NCBI GenBank assembly: GCA_900766775.1
Contig: CAAFXN010000065.1
Coordinates: 1 to 24,277 of the forward strand
Source: Bacteroidales bacterium
GTDB lineage: Bacteria; Bacteroidota; Bacteroidia; Bacteroidales; Paludibacteraceae
Direction: 5' to 3'
Length of the DNA: 24,277 nucleotides
Below, piece by piece: positions 1 through 6,321 of this stretch (positions are counted from its first letter, which is position 1; each line of letters opens with the position of its first letter). Position numbers and translations under genes: made by a program. Under the pieces are notes generated by a model. It was not told the origin of the DNA and did no database searches. It worked only from the letters and a program-made list of their open reading frames with translations.

Positions 1-1021
1 TAGCCGCCATGGGTGCCCACGAGCCGTTCTGCATGAGTCCTATGCGGCGCGACTGGTAGTGCTTCACGCCGAGTCGGTGAAGGAAGTCCGCCATGGGGGT
101 GAACATCGTGCCGTCGTAAGACGAGCAGCAAAGCGCCATACGGCTGAAGCGGAAGGCTTGGGAGAGCGCTTCCGACAAATCGCCGCGCGTGAGGTCGATG
201 GTCTCGACCTGCATTGCGCCGCGCTCCTTGAGCACCTCGGCGAACTTCAGTGCTGCCTCACGGGTGTGTCCGTGGATAGAGGCGTAGGCAACGAGCACAC
301 CCTCTGTCTCGGGCTGATAGGAACTCCAGAGCAGGTAGAGGCGCACTGCTTCATACACTTGGTCGCCTTCGAGTACGGGACCGTGGAGGGGGGCGATGGC
401 ATCCACCGAGAGGGCGGTTACCTTGCGCAGCGCTGCCGATACCTGCTGACCGTACTTGCCGCAGATGTTGAAATAGTAGCGTCGTGCTTCGTCCGTCCAG
501 TTGTCGGGGTCGGCTCCATAGACGCCGAACTTACCGAAGGCATCTGCGGAGAAGAGGGTTAACTCCTCGGGGACGTAGGTCATCACCACCTCGGGCCAGT
601 GCACCATCGGCGCCGTGAGGAAATGGAGCGTCATGCCTCCAATGTCCATCGTCTCGCCGTTCTTAATCACTACCTCGTGCGCCACCTCGATCCCGAACTG
701 CTGCAACATCTTGTGCGCGGGACGGGTAGCCACCACCTGCGTGTCGGGGTACTTCTGCAAGAACGCGCCCACGGAGCCGCTATGGTCGGGCTCCACGTGT
801 TGCACGACGAGGTAGGTAGGCTTCGCACCGTTGAGTGCGGCATCCAACTTCGCCATCCACTCGTCCGTCTTGCGTCTGTCCACCGTATCCATCACGGTGA
901 TACTATCCGCCATGAGGACATAACTGTTGTAGCACATGCCTTGCGGCACACGATATTGACTCTCAAACAAGTCCAAATCGGTATCGTCCACACCGATGTA
1001 CTTTACTTTCTCTGAAAACAT
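1..1021 (-). CDS. Flavodiiron protein (A-type flavoprotein), 3' end cut by window edge
   Basis: This family reduces O2 to water, or NO to N2O, in the cytoplasm of anaerobes, using a diiron site and FMN. About 340 residues are visible from an ATG at 1021, starting MFSEKVKYIGVDD. The metallo-beta-lactamase-like domain carries HVEPDH with iron ligands H75, E77 and D79, then H141 (APMVHWPE), D160 (SADAFG) and H213 (PLHGPV). A flavodoxin-like domain begins near residue 242 (VLVAYASIHGHTRE, the FMN phosphate loop). Family members are about 390-400 residues, so roughly 55 C-terminal residues lie outside the window. A rubredoxin, the usual electron donor, is encoded upstream on the same strand, but 383 bp and a hairpin separate them, so co-transcription is uncertain. 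Whether it prefers O2 or NO cannot be read from the sequence. Confidence 0.93.
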   Translation of the reverse strand, partial: MFSEKVKYIGVDDTDLDLFESQYRVPQGMCYNSYVLMADSITVMDTVDRRKTDEWMAKLDAALNGAKPTYLVVQHVEPDHSGSVGAFLQKYPDTQVVATRPAHKMLQQFGIEVAHEVVIKNGETMDIGGMTLHFLTAPMVHWPEVVMTYVPEELTLFSADAFGKFGVYGADPDNWTDEARRYYFNICGKYGQQVSAALRKVTALSVDAIAPLHGPVLEGDQVYEAVRLYLLWSSYQPETEGVLVAYASIHGHTREAALKFAEVLKERGAMQVETIDLTRGDLSEALSQAFRFSRMALCCSSYDGTMFTPMADFLHRLGVKHYQSRRIGLMQNGSWAPMAA

Positions 1022-1028
1022 AGTTGTA

Positions 1029-1054
1029 TTTGACTATTTGACTATTTATTATTA
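1029..1054. repeat. Short 8-bp tandem array (TTTGACTA type)
   Basis: Two TTTGACTA units and a third, degenerate unit lie 8 bp upstream of the flavodiiron ATG. It is close in wording to the TTTGACAA-type array at 17910-18050. Confidence 0.6.
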
Positions 1055-1122
1055 ACGTAAGGTAGAAACAAGAATTCGTACCTAAAAGATTTTCTTAAAG
1101 ATTATTATTTCGATTTTATATG

Positions 1123-1307
1123 GATTTCTGAGCGTAGCGAAATCAACTAACCCTTCATCCAATATATTATTAGTTACGATTTTAGAAGTTATTTTATCAA
1201 AAGATTTTGAGTGATTGTACAAAGAAAATCAAATCAATAATCTATAAAAAATCATTTCTAAAAATCGTTTGAACGATAGCTTTCCTGTTTCGCTACGCTC
1301 AGAAATC
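1123..1307. repeat. 20-bp inverted repeat enclosing an AT-rich segment
   Basis: Arms at 1123-1142 and 1288-1307 are exact reverse complements over 20 bp and contain the word GAGCGTAGCGA / TCGCTACGCTC. That word is also found in the repeat at 5192-5205. The 145-bp interior is AT-rich and made of degenerate GATTTT/AAAATC words, with no coding frame. It could be a repeat-derived palindrome or a MITE-like remnant. Confidence 0.75.
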
Positions 1308-1356
1308 AAAAGAAAATCAATCTAAAAATCTTATTTCACACTATTTTTGTAACGAC

Positions 1357-1387
1357 GGGGGCTGCCTAAGTAGATTAGACAGCCCCC
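1357..1387 (-). terminator. Hairpin, probable terminator or RNA 3' end of rubredoxin gene
   Basis: Arms 1357-1369 and 1375-1387 pair over 13 bp. The single mismatch becomes a G-U pair in minus-strand RNA, which suggests it acts after rubredoxin. No T-tract follows on the minus strand. The stem carries the CTGYCTAA core seen in the hairpins at 6265-6293 and 9861-9899. Confidence 0.55.
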
Positions 1388-1404
1388 TGTTATCCTTGTT
1401 CGCT

Positions 1405-1563
1405 TTACTCTGCGGGTGAAAACTCGTCCTTTCCTACGCCGCAAAGAGGGCAAACGAAATCTGCGGGAACATCTTCCCACGCTGTGCCGGGGGCAATACC
1501 TGCATCAGGGCAACCCACCTCGGGGTCATACTCCCAGCCGCATACATCACATACGTACTTCAT
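1405..1563 (-). CDS. Rubredoxin
   Basis: A 52-residue one-electron carrier with a single Fe(Cys)4 centre, acting in the cytoplasm. The sequence begins MKYVCDVCGWEYDPE, with the first cysteine pair C5-x-x-C8. The second pair is C38-P-L-C41-G, and the conserved aromatic core (Y3, Y12, F36) is present. Length equals that of typical rubredoxins. The ATG at 1561-1563 is the only sensible start, and the stop is TAA at 1405-1407. The FtsE-type gene ends 36 bp upstream, with only a repeat array between. The flavodiiron protein encoded downstream is a likely redox partner; this is an inference from family knowledge and proximity. Confidence 0.95.
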   Translation of the reverse strand: MKYVCDVCGWEYDPEVGCPDAGIAPGTAWEDVPADFVCPLCGVGKDEFSPAE

Positions 1564-1602
1564 AAGTTTGTTTGTTTATTGGTTTGTTAGTTTATTTGTT
1601 TA
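1564..1602. repeat. 8-bp tandem array (GTTTATTK type) filling the ftsE-rubredoxin gap
   Basis: Units GTTTATTG, GTTTGTTA, GTTTATTT and GTTTATTC follow one another with period 8. The array occupies the whole gap, and its last unit contains the TAA stop codon of the upstream gene (1600-1602 on the minus strand). Confidence 0.7.
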
Positions 1603-2265
1603 TTCTGCAATCTTCACTTTTCCTTCCTCAAAGTGCCATTGCTTGCCCGGGTAGCGTTGGGGCCATAGTTGGTTGTGGGTGGAGACGAGGACTGTGATGC
1701 CTGCCTTGGAGATGGCACTCAGCAGTTCCATAATCTCGTTGCCCGTCTCGGGGTCGAGGTTGCCCGTAGGCTCGTCGGCGAGAATCATCTCGGGGCTGTT
1801 GAGCAGCGCCCGCGCTATCACCACGCGCTGTTGCTCGCCGCCCGACAACTGATAAGGTCGCTTGTACGCCTTGGTCGCCATGCCCACCTGCTGCAAGACC
1901 TCATGCACTTGGGTCTTCATCAGTTTCTTATCCTTCCAGCCTGTGGCTTTCAGCACGAAGAGCAGGTTGTCTTCCACGGAGCGGTCGGTGAGCAACTTAT
2001 AGTCCTGGAATACGATACCGAGTCGGCGTCTGAGGTATGGCAGTTTGCGGCGTCTGATTTTCGCCATGTCCTGCCCCAGCACTATCGCCTCGCCGCTCGC
2101 GATGGGGAGTGCGCCATAGATGGTCTTGAGCAGGCTGGACTTGCCGCTGCCCACCTTGCCGAGCAGGTAGATGAGTTCGCCTTCGCCCACCTCCAGATTC
2201 ACATCTTTCAGCACGATATGCTCTGCTTGGTGAATCTCCACACCTATGTATTGTAGTAAGGACAC
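1600..2265 (-). CDS. ftsE: ABC transporter ATPase, FtsE type
   Basis: A 221-residue ATPase resembling FtsE, which with FtsX controls peptidoglycan hydrolases at the division site. Visible motifs are Walker A GKVGSGKS (36-43), Q-loop FQDYKLL (86-92), signature LSGGEQQR (140-147), Walker B MILADEP (160-166) and H-loop STHN near 195. The VGSGKSSLLKTIYG stretch is typical of Bacteroidota FtsE. No ftsX is adjacent, so the FtsE name rests on sequence style alone; a LolD/MacB-type ATPase is the alternative. The chosen start is GTG at 2263-2265, giving MSLLQYIGVEI, which aligns with the usual N-terminus. No ATG is available because a repeat array begins 7 bp upstream. The gene lies downstream of the DUF349 gene, separated by 129 bp of repeats. 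Confidence 0.85.
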   Translation of the reverse strand: MSLLQYIGVEIHQAEHIVLKDVNLEVGEGELIYLLGKVGSGKSSLLKTIYGALPIASGEAIVLGQDMAKIRRRKLPYLRRRLGIVFQDYKLLTDRSVEDNLLFVLKATGWKDKKLMKTQVHEVLQQVGMATKAYKRPYQLSGGEQQRVVIARALLNSPEMILADEPTGNLDPETGNEIMELLSAISKAGITVLVSTHNQLWPQRYPGKQWHFEEGKVKIAE

Positions 2266-2272
2266 CGTTGCG

Positions 2273-2302
2273 TAATTATGAATTATGAATTATGAATTAA
2301 GA
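2273..2302. repeat. 7-bp tandem array (AATTATG type, family B)
   Basis: Three AATTATG units plus AATTAAG, period 7. Related arrays lie at 11355-11391 and 20040-20064. It sits 7 bp upstream of the GTG start of the FtsE-type gene. Confidence 0.8.
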
Positions 2303-2317
2303 GGGCGTTTTGCCGCT

Positions 2318-2386
2318 GGGGACGCGGGCGTCTCGCCCGCGGATTGCGTCGCCAATAATCACCGCAGGCGAGACGCCTGCGTCCCC
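2318..2386. repeat. Inverted pair of GC-rich hairpins (family G)
   Basis: Arm 2318-2342 and the reverse complement of 2362-2386 agree at 23 of 25 positions. Each arm is itself a hairpin: GCGGGCG-TCT-CGCCCGC and GCAGGCG-AGA-CGCCTGC. The two differences within the small hairpins are compensated, so both internal stems stay paired. It lies between the DUF349 stop and the FtsE-type gene and is much more GC-rich than the flanking arrays. Confidence 0.85.
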
Positions 2387-2394
2387 GGTCATGG

Positions 2395-3885
2395 TTACTC
2401 CATGTTCTCGATTTTCTCTTCCAGTTCTTTGAGTTGGTCTTTGAGGGCGTCTATCTTCTTCTGCATGCTGGCAACGAGGGCGTTAGCCGACTTGGTGTTG
2501 CCGGAGAAGAAGAGGATGTTGTTCTCTGCGGTCTTGATTTCCTGCTTGAGGTTCTCGTACATGCGGACGAGTCGCTGGCGGTCGGTCATGTTCTCCACGC
2601 GCTTGCTGAAGTTGGCTTTTGCGGCAGCACGTTTCTGCTCGTATGCCTCGCGTGCGCCCTGCGTTGCCTCGCGCTTGGCGTTGAAGAAGGTGTCGCATGC
2701 GTCGCGGAACTGCTTCCACAGGTCGTCGGAGAACTTACGCGCTACGGGTCCCACTTTCTTCCACTCCTCTTGCAGGGCGATGAAGGCATCGGCGGTCTCT
2801 TTCCACTCGGTGCTGTTCTTCAACTCCTCGGCGCGCGCGAGCAGGTCGCGTTTCTTGCGCAGGTTCTCGTTGAGCATCTCTTTCATCTCCTTATAGAAAG
2901 TGCTCTTTGCCTTGAAGAAGGCGTCGCACAGCGCGCGATACTCCTCGTAGATAGCCTGATTGTTCTTCTTCGGAGCGAAGCCGATGGTGCGCCATTCGTT
3001 CTGCAGTGCTTGTATCTTCTCTGTCGCCTCGTCCCACTGTTTATTCGATTTCAGTTTGCTGAAGTCCACCTCTTTGAGTTGCTCCACGATGGCTTGCTTC
3101 TTGGCGAGGTTCTCCGCCTCCTGCGCATGCAGTTGGTCGAAATAGGCTTGGTGTTTCTTGTTGATGATGGTGGACGCGGCTTTGAATCGAGCCCAGAGGT
3201 CTTCGCGCAGTTCGCGCGCCACGGGACCTATCTCCGCCCACTCGTCGTGCAACTGCTGGAGCGCACGGCTTGCCTCCACCACGGAGGGGTTCTCTTGCAG
3301 TTTCTCCGCTGCCTCGCAGAGCAGGGTCTTCATCTCAAGGTTCTTCTTGAAGTCCAAGTCGCGCAACTCGATGTTTATCTTCACGAGGTCGTAGAACTGC
3401 TCTTGGTACTGCTGGTAGAGTTTCCAAATCTCTTGCGCGTTGGTCGGGGGCACCTGTCCGATGGTCTTCCACTCGGCTTGCAGGTCGCGCATCTTCTGCA
3501 GATTGCCCATCACGTCGGCGGTCTCCGCCTCCGCCATGGCTTTCATTTGGTCGAGGATAGCCTGCTTGCGTTGGAGGTTGTCCTGCATCTGCGCCTCGTT
3601 CTTGGCGGCTACCTCGGCTTTCTTCTGCTTGTATTCGTTGAGCAATTCGCGGAACTGCAGTTCCACGGGGTCGGGCTCGGGGGTCCAAGTCGTCTCGTCC
3701 GCTGCGTCCTCCGCACCCTCTGCCACCGCTTGGGCAGCCGCCTCGCGTGCTGCCTCCAACTGCTGGTGATACTCACGGTAGAACTGGGTCTTCAACTGCT
3801 CTACCTGTTCCTTCACTGCCATCACATCATCTTGCGCTACCAGCGCCTTCAACTCTTCCACGAGTTGCTCATTACCGTTTGCCAT
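2395..3885 (-). CDS. DUF349 repeat coiled-coil protein
   Basis: A 496-residue, highly charged, mostly helical protein with four DUF349 repeats. Each is marked by a conserved tryptophan in an LQxEW(K)xIG-like turn: W139 (LQAEWKTIG), W216 (LHDEWAEIGPVAR), W298 (LQNEWRTIG) and W375 (LQEEWKKVGPVAR). An acidic, Ala-rich linker spans about 45-72, and a coiled coil forms the C-terminus (DALKDQLKELEEKIENME). The biochemical function of this family in Bacteroidota is not established. The start is ATG at 3883-3885 (MANGNEQLVEEL). The frame stays open upstream to 4107, but that part overlaps the promoter elements at 3912-3943 and has no coding look. The gene is divergent from prfB. Confidence 0.88.
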   Translation of the reverse strand: MANGNEQLVEELKALVAQDDVMAVKEQVEQLKTQFYREYHQQLEAAREAAAQAVAEGAEDAADETTWTPEPDPVELQFRELLNEYKQKKAEVAAKNEAQMQDNLQRKQAILDQMKAMAEAETADVMGNLQKMRDLQAEWKTIGQVPPTNAQEIWKLYQQYQEQFYDLVKINIELRDLDFKKNLEMKTLLCEAAEKLQENPSVVEASRALQQLHDEWAEIGPVARELREDLWARFKAASTIINKKHQAYFDQLHAQEAENLAKKQAIVEQLKEVDFSKLKSNKQWDEATEKIQALQNEWRTIGFAPKKNNQAIYEEYRALCDAFFKAKSTFYKEMKEMLNENLRKKRDLLARAEELKNSTEWKETADAFIALQEEWKKVGPVARKFSDDLWKQFRDACDTFFNAKREATQGAREAYEQKRAAAKANFSKRVENMTDRQRLVRMYENLKQEIKTAENNILFFSGNTKSANALVASMQKKIDALKDQLKELEEKIENME

Positions 3886-3911
3886 ATTGCAATAATATCG
3901 AAAATTTGCCG

Positions 3912-3943
3912 CAAAGGTAGCGTTTTTTTTTGATACTACCAAA
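3912..3943 (-). promoter_or_regulatory. Bacteroidota-type promoter for the DUF349 gene
   Basis: Read on the minus strand: TTTG (3940-3943), a 20-bp spacer, then TACCTTTG (3912-3919), an exact match to the TTTG-N20-TAnnTTTG consensus. Transcription would begin about 20 bp before the ATG at 3885. Confidence 0.8.
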
Positions 3944-3968
3944 TAAATTGCGATAAAACGCGATAAAA

Positions 3969-4000
3969 TTTGTTTATGTGGGAAAAAAGCAGTACTTTTG
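3969..4000 (+). promoter_or_regulatory. Bacteroidota-type promoter for prfB
   Basis: TTTG at 3969-3972, a 20-bp spacer and TACTTTTG at 3993-4000. The spacer ends in AAAAAAGCAG, shared with the thrS and PepSY-gene promoters. The predicted leader of about 70 nt is mostly the 9-bp repeat array that follows. Confidence 0.8.
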
Positions 4001-4020
4001 CAGTCCGTTAGCGGAGGTGT

Positions 4021-4078
4021 CAGAGGCATCAGAATGCTCAGAATACTCCGAATAATTAGCATAATCCGAGTAATCAGA
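4021..4078. repeat. 9-bp tandem array (CAGAATACT type, family D) in the prfB leader
   Basis: About six and a half degenerate 9-bp units: CAGAGGCAT, CAGAATGCT, CAGAATACT, CCGAATAAT, TAGCATAAT, CCGAGTAAT, CAGAAT. The array touches the prfB ATG at 4079. Related arrays lie at 11303-11346 and 11987-12030. The array is open in the prfB frame and contains an in-frame ATG at 4034. Confidence 0.8.
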
Positions 4079-5185
4079 ATGATAACTATCGACCAACTAA
4101 AAGACATTCAGCAACGTGCTGAGAAGTTGAAACAATACCTCGCCATCGACGAGAAGCGTATCCAACTGCAAGAGGAAGAACTGCACACGCAAGCGCCTGA
4201 GTTTTGGGAGGATGCCAAAGCCGCCGAGGCACAGATGCGCAAGGTGAAAGCCATCAAGCGTTGGATTGAGGGCTACGAGGGCGTGCGGGCTGCGGTGGAG
4301 GAACTGCAACTGGCGTTTGAATACTGCAAGGAAGAACTCGTAACCGAGGAGGAGGTGGATGCTGCCTACGCGCATGCCCTCGGCGAGGTGGAGAGCCTTG
4401 AGATGAAGAACATGCTCTCGCACGAGGAAGACCAGATGCCGGCGGTGCTAAAGATAGTGGCAGGCGCGGGCGGCACGGAGGCACAAGACTGGGCGGAGCA
4501 ACTCATGCGTATGTACCAGCGCTACTGCGAGAAGCACGACTACAAGACCACCATCACCAACCTGCAAGAAGGCGACGAGGCAGGTATCAAGACCGTTACG
4601 TTCAACGTGGAAGGCGACATGGCATACGGCTACCTCAAGTCCGAGAACGGTGTGCACCGCTTGGTGCGCGTGTCGCCCTACAACGCGCAGGGCAAGCGCA
4701 TGACCTCGTTCGCGTCGGTGTTCGTGGTGCCCCTCATCGACGACAGTATCGACATCTCCGTGGACCCCGCGGGCTTGTCGTGGGACACCTTCCGCTCGTC
4801 GGGCGCAGGAGGGCAGAACGTCAACAAGGTGGAGTCGGGCGTGCGCCTGCACTATAAATTCATCAACCCGCTGACGGGACAACCCGACGAGATTGTGATT
4901 GAGAACACCGAGACGCGCGACCAGCCGAAGAACCGCGAGAACGCCCTGCGGCACCTGCGTTCACAACTCTACGAACTCGAATTGGAGAAACGCCGGCAGG
5001 CGGCAGCGAAAGTGGAGGCGGGCAAGAAGAAGATTGAGTGGGGAAGCCAGATTCGCTCGTATGTGTTCGACGACCGCCGCGTGAAAGACCACCGCACCAA
5101 CTACCAGACGAGCAACGTCAATGCCGTGATGGATGGCGACATCGACGCCTTCATCAAAGCGTATCTGATGGAGTTTCCGGAATAG
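4079..5185 (+). CDS. prfB: Peptide chain release factor 2 (RF2), no programmed frameshift
   Basis: RF2 recognises UGA and UAA stop codons on the ribosome and triggers peptide release. The 368-residue product (E. coli 365) starts MITIDQLKDIQQ. The catalytic GGQ loop is at 243-245 (SSGAGGQNVNKVESGVRLHY). The stop-recognition tripeptide is SPY (198-200, LVRVSPYNAQGKR) where the textbook RF2 motif is SPF. Most bacterial prfB genes carry an in-frame UGA near codon 25 read by +1 frameshifting. Here the equivalent stretch reads QYLAIDEK without interruption, so this autoregulation is absent. The ATG at 4079 is chosen by homology; an in-frame ATG at 4034 inside the repeat array could add 15 residues but looks unlikely. 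Confidence 0.95.
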   Translation: MITIDQLKDIQQRAEKLKQYLAIDEKRIQLQEEELHTQAPEFWEDAKAAEAQMRKVKAIKRWIEGYEGVRAAVEELQLAFEYCKEELVTEEEVDAAYAHALGEVESLEMKNMLSHEEDQMPAVLKIVAGAGGTEAQDWAEQLMRMYQRYCEKHDYKTTITNLQEGDEAGIKTVTFNVEGDMAYGYLKSENGVHRLVRVSPYNAQGKRMTSFASVFVVPLIDDSIDISVDPAGLSWDTFRSSGAGGQNVNKVESGVRLHYKFINPLTGQPDEIVIENTETRDQPKNRENALRHLRSQLYELELEKRRQAAAKVEAGKKKIEWGSQIRSYVFDDRRVKDHRTNYQTSNVNAVMDGDIDAFIKAYLMEFPE

Positions 5186-5191
5186 GAGGAA

Positions 5192-5280
5192 CTCGCTACG
5201 CTCGGTAATAAGTAATAGGTAATATGCACAGTGAGATATTACATATTACAGCCCGAAGGGCGAATTACCTATTACTTAAA
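5192..5280. repeat. Composite palindromic repeat (family A, copy 1)
   Basis: It begins with the word CTCGCTACGCTCGG (5192-5205), followed by heptads of the TAATAAG/TAATAGG type. Arms 5209-5223 and 5264-5278 are an exact 15-bp inverted repeat. The interior holds the word ATATGCACAG (5222-5231) and a small hairpin GCCC-GAA-GGGC. It fills the gap between prfB and the EamA gene. Related copies lie at 15774-15870 and 17122-17244. Confidence 0.85.
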
Positions 5281-5285
5281 CAATT

Positions 5286-6218
5286 ATGCTTACCAACAAG
5301 TTAAAGGGCTACCTCTTGGCGGCGGTGGCGGAAATCACCTATGGCATGAATCCGCTCTTCACCTTGCCGCTTTACGACGCGGGCATGGACGCTAACTCCG
5401 TGCTCTTTTTTCGTTATCTCTTCGCCTTGCCTATTCTCGCGCTCATGCTCACCCTGCGCGGGCATAGTTTCCGCGTAGGCTGGCGCGATGTGCCTGTGCT
5501 CGCCATCTTCGGTGTACTCTTTGCCCTCTCGTCGCTCACGCTCTACCTCAGTTACAACTACATGGACGCGGGTATCGCCTCCACGCTGCTGTTCGTCTAT
5601 CCGCTGATGGTGGCGCTCTTGATGTGGATATGCTTCCACGAGCGTATCACCCTGCTCACCGTGCTCTGTATCGCCACGGCGCTGACGGGTATCGGCTTGC
5701 TCTACAAGGGCAGCGACGGCTCCACGCTGTCCTCCGTCGGCACCCTGCTGGTCATGGGCTCGGCGCTCTCGTATGCCATCTACCTCGTGGGCGTGGACCA
5801 CGGCAGGATGAAGACCATCCCCACGCTGAAAGTTACGTTCTATGTCCTGCTCTTCGGCTGGATGGTGTTCGCCGTCTCGGCGCTCTGCAACGGCAAGGGT
5901 ATCTCCGTGCCGCCTGCCGACCGCTGGTATCTGTGGGGCAACCTTCTTGCGCTCGGACTGCTGCCGACGGCTATCTCGCTGCTCTGCACCACCAAGGCCA
6001 TCAGTTATATCGGTCCCACGCCCGTGGCTATCCTCGGCGCGCTGGAGCCCGCCACGGCGATTTTCTTCGGCATCACCGTCTTCCACGAGCAACTCACCCT
6101 CCGCGACTGCATGGGCTTGCTGCTGATTATCCTCGCCGTAACCCTCGTCGTTGCCGGCGGCTCCCTCACCAAACCCCTCACCCGTATCCGCAAACTCTTC
6201 CCCAAACGCAAACGGTAA
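5286..6218 (+). CDS. EamA-family (DMT superfamily) membrane transporter
   Basis: A 310-residue inner-membrane protein with about ten hydrophobic helices arranged as two EamA halves. The first half (about 8-140) includes AEITYGMNPLF and an ASTLLFVYPLMVALL helix. The second (about 150-300) includes PTPVAILGALEPATAIFFG, the typical EamA proline/glutamate segment near the start of helix nine. The C-terminus is short and basic (RIRKLFPKRKR), expected in the cytoplasm. Family members export amino acids, nucleosides or other metabolites; the substrate cannot be told here. The ATG at 5286 lies 5 bp after the repeat. The gene probably reads on from prfB and is convergent to pheS. Confidence 0.9.
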   Translation: MLTNKLKGYLLAAVAEITYGMNPLFTLPLYDAGMDANSVLFFRYLFALPILALMLTLRGHSFRVGWRDVPVLAIFGVLFALSSLTLYLSYNYMDAGIASTLLFVYPLMVALLMWICFHERITLLTVLCIATALTGIGLLYKGSDGSTLSSVGTLLVMGSALSYAIYLVGVDHGRMKTIPTLKVTFYVLLFGWMVFAVSALCNGKGISVPPADRWYLWGNLLALGLLPTAISLLCTTKAISYIGPTPVAILGALEPATAIFFGITVFHEQLTLRDCMGLLLIILAVTLVVAGGSLTKPLTRIRKLFPKRKR

Positions 6219-6264
6219 AGACGCCTTATCCATCGAGACATCCCAAGCCGTATGGAAACAAAAA

Positions 6265-6293
6265 GACTGTCTAACTTTCTCGGTTAGACAGTC
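6265..6293. terminator. Hairpin between convergent EamA gene and pheS
   Basis: Arms 6265-6275 and 6283-6293 pair perfectly over 11 bp (GACTGTCTAAC / GTTAGACAGTC) with a 7-nt loop. Flanking A and T tracts suit termination from either side. It shares its core with the hairpins at 1357-1387 and 9861-9899. Confidence 0.75.
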
Positions 6294-6321
6294 CTTTATA
6301 TTATTGAGTCGTATGCGCGAC

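Larger units (their letters stand above)
1022..1404. other. AT-rich intergenic region between rubredoxin and flavodiiron genes
   Basis: No gene is seen in these 383 bases. From the flavodiiron start outward they hold an 8-bp array of the TTTGACTA type (1029-1054), a 20-bp inverted repeat (1123-1142 and 1288-1307) whose 165-bp interior is rich in GATTTT-like words, and a hairpin at 1357-1387. No clear TTTG/TAnnTTTG promoter was found on the minus strand, so the flavodiiron promoter is not assigned. Confidence 0.7.

Noticed and set aside
1..1021. Flavodiiron gene as a pseudogene because it lacks a C-terminus
   Set aside because: The frame is intact to the window edge; the missing end is simply outside the window.
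2434..3933. Open frame of 499 codons on the plus strand opposite the DUF349 gene
   Set aside because: The product is Leu/His/Val-rich without domains; the minus-strand DUF349 repeats explain the sequence.
3886..4107. N-terminal extension of the DUF349 protein
   Set aside because: It overlaps both divergent promoters and the prfB repeat leader; MANGNEQL at 3885 is a natural start.
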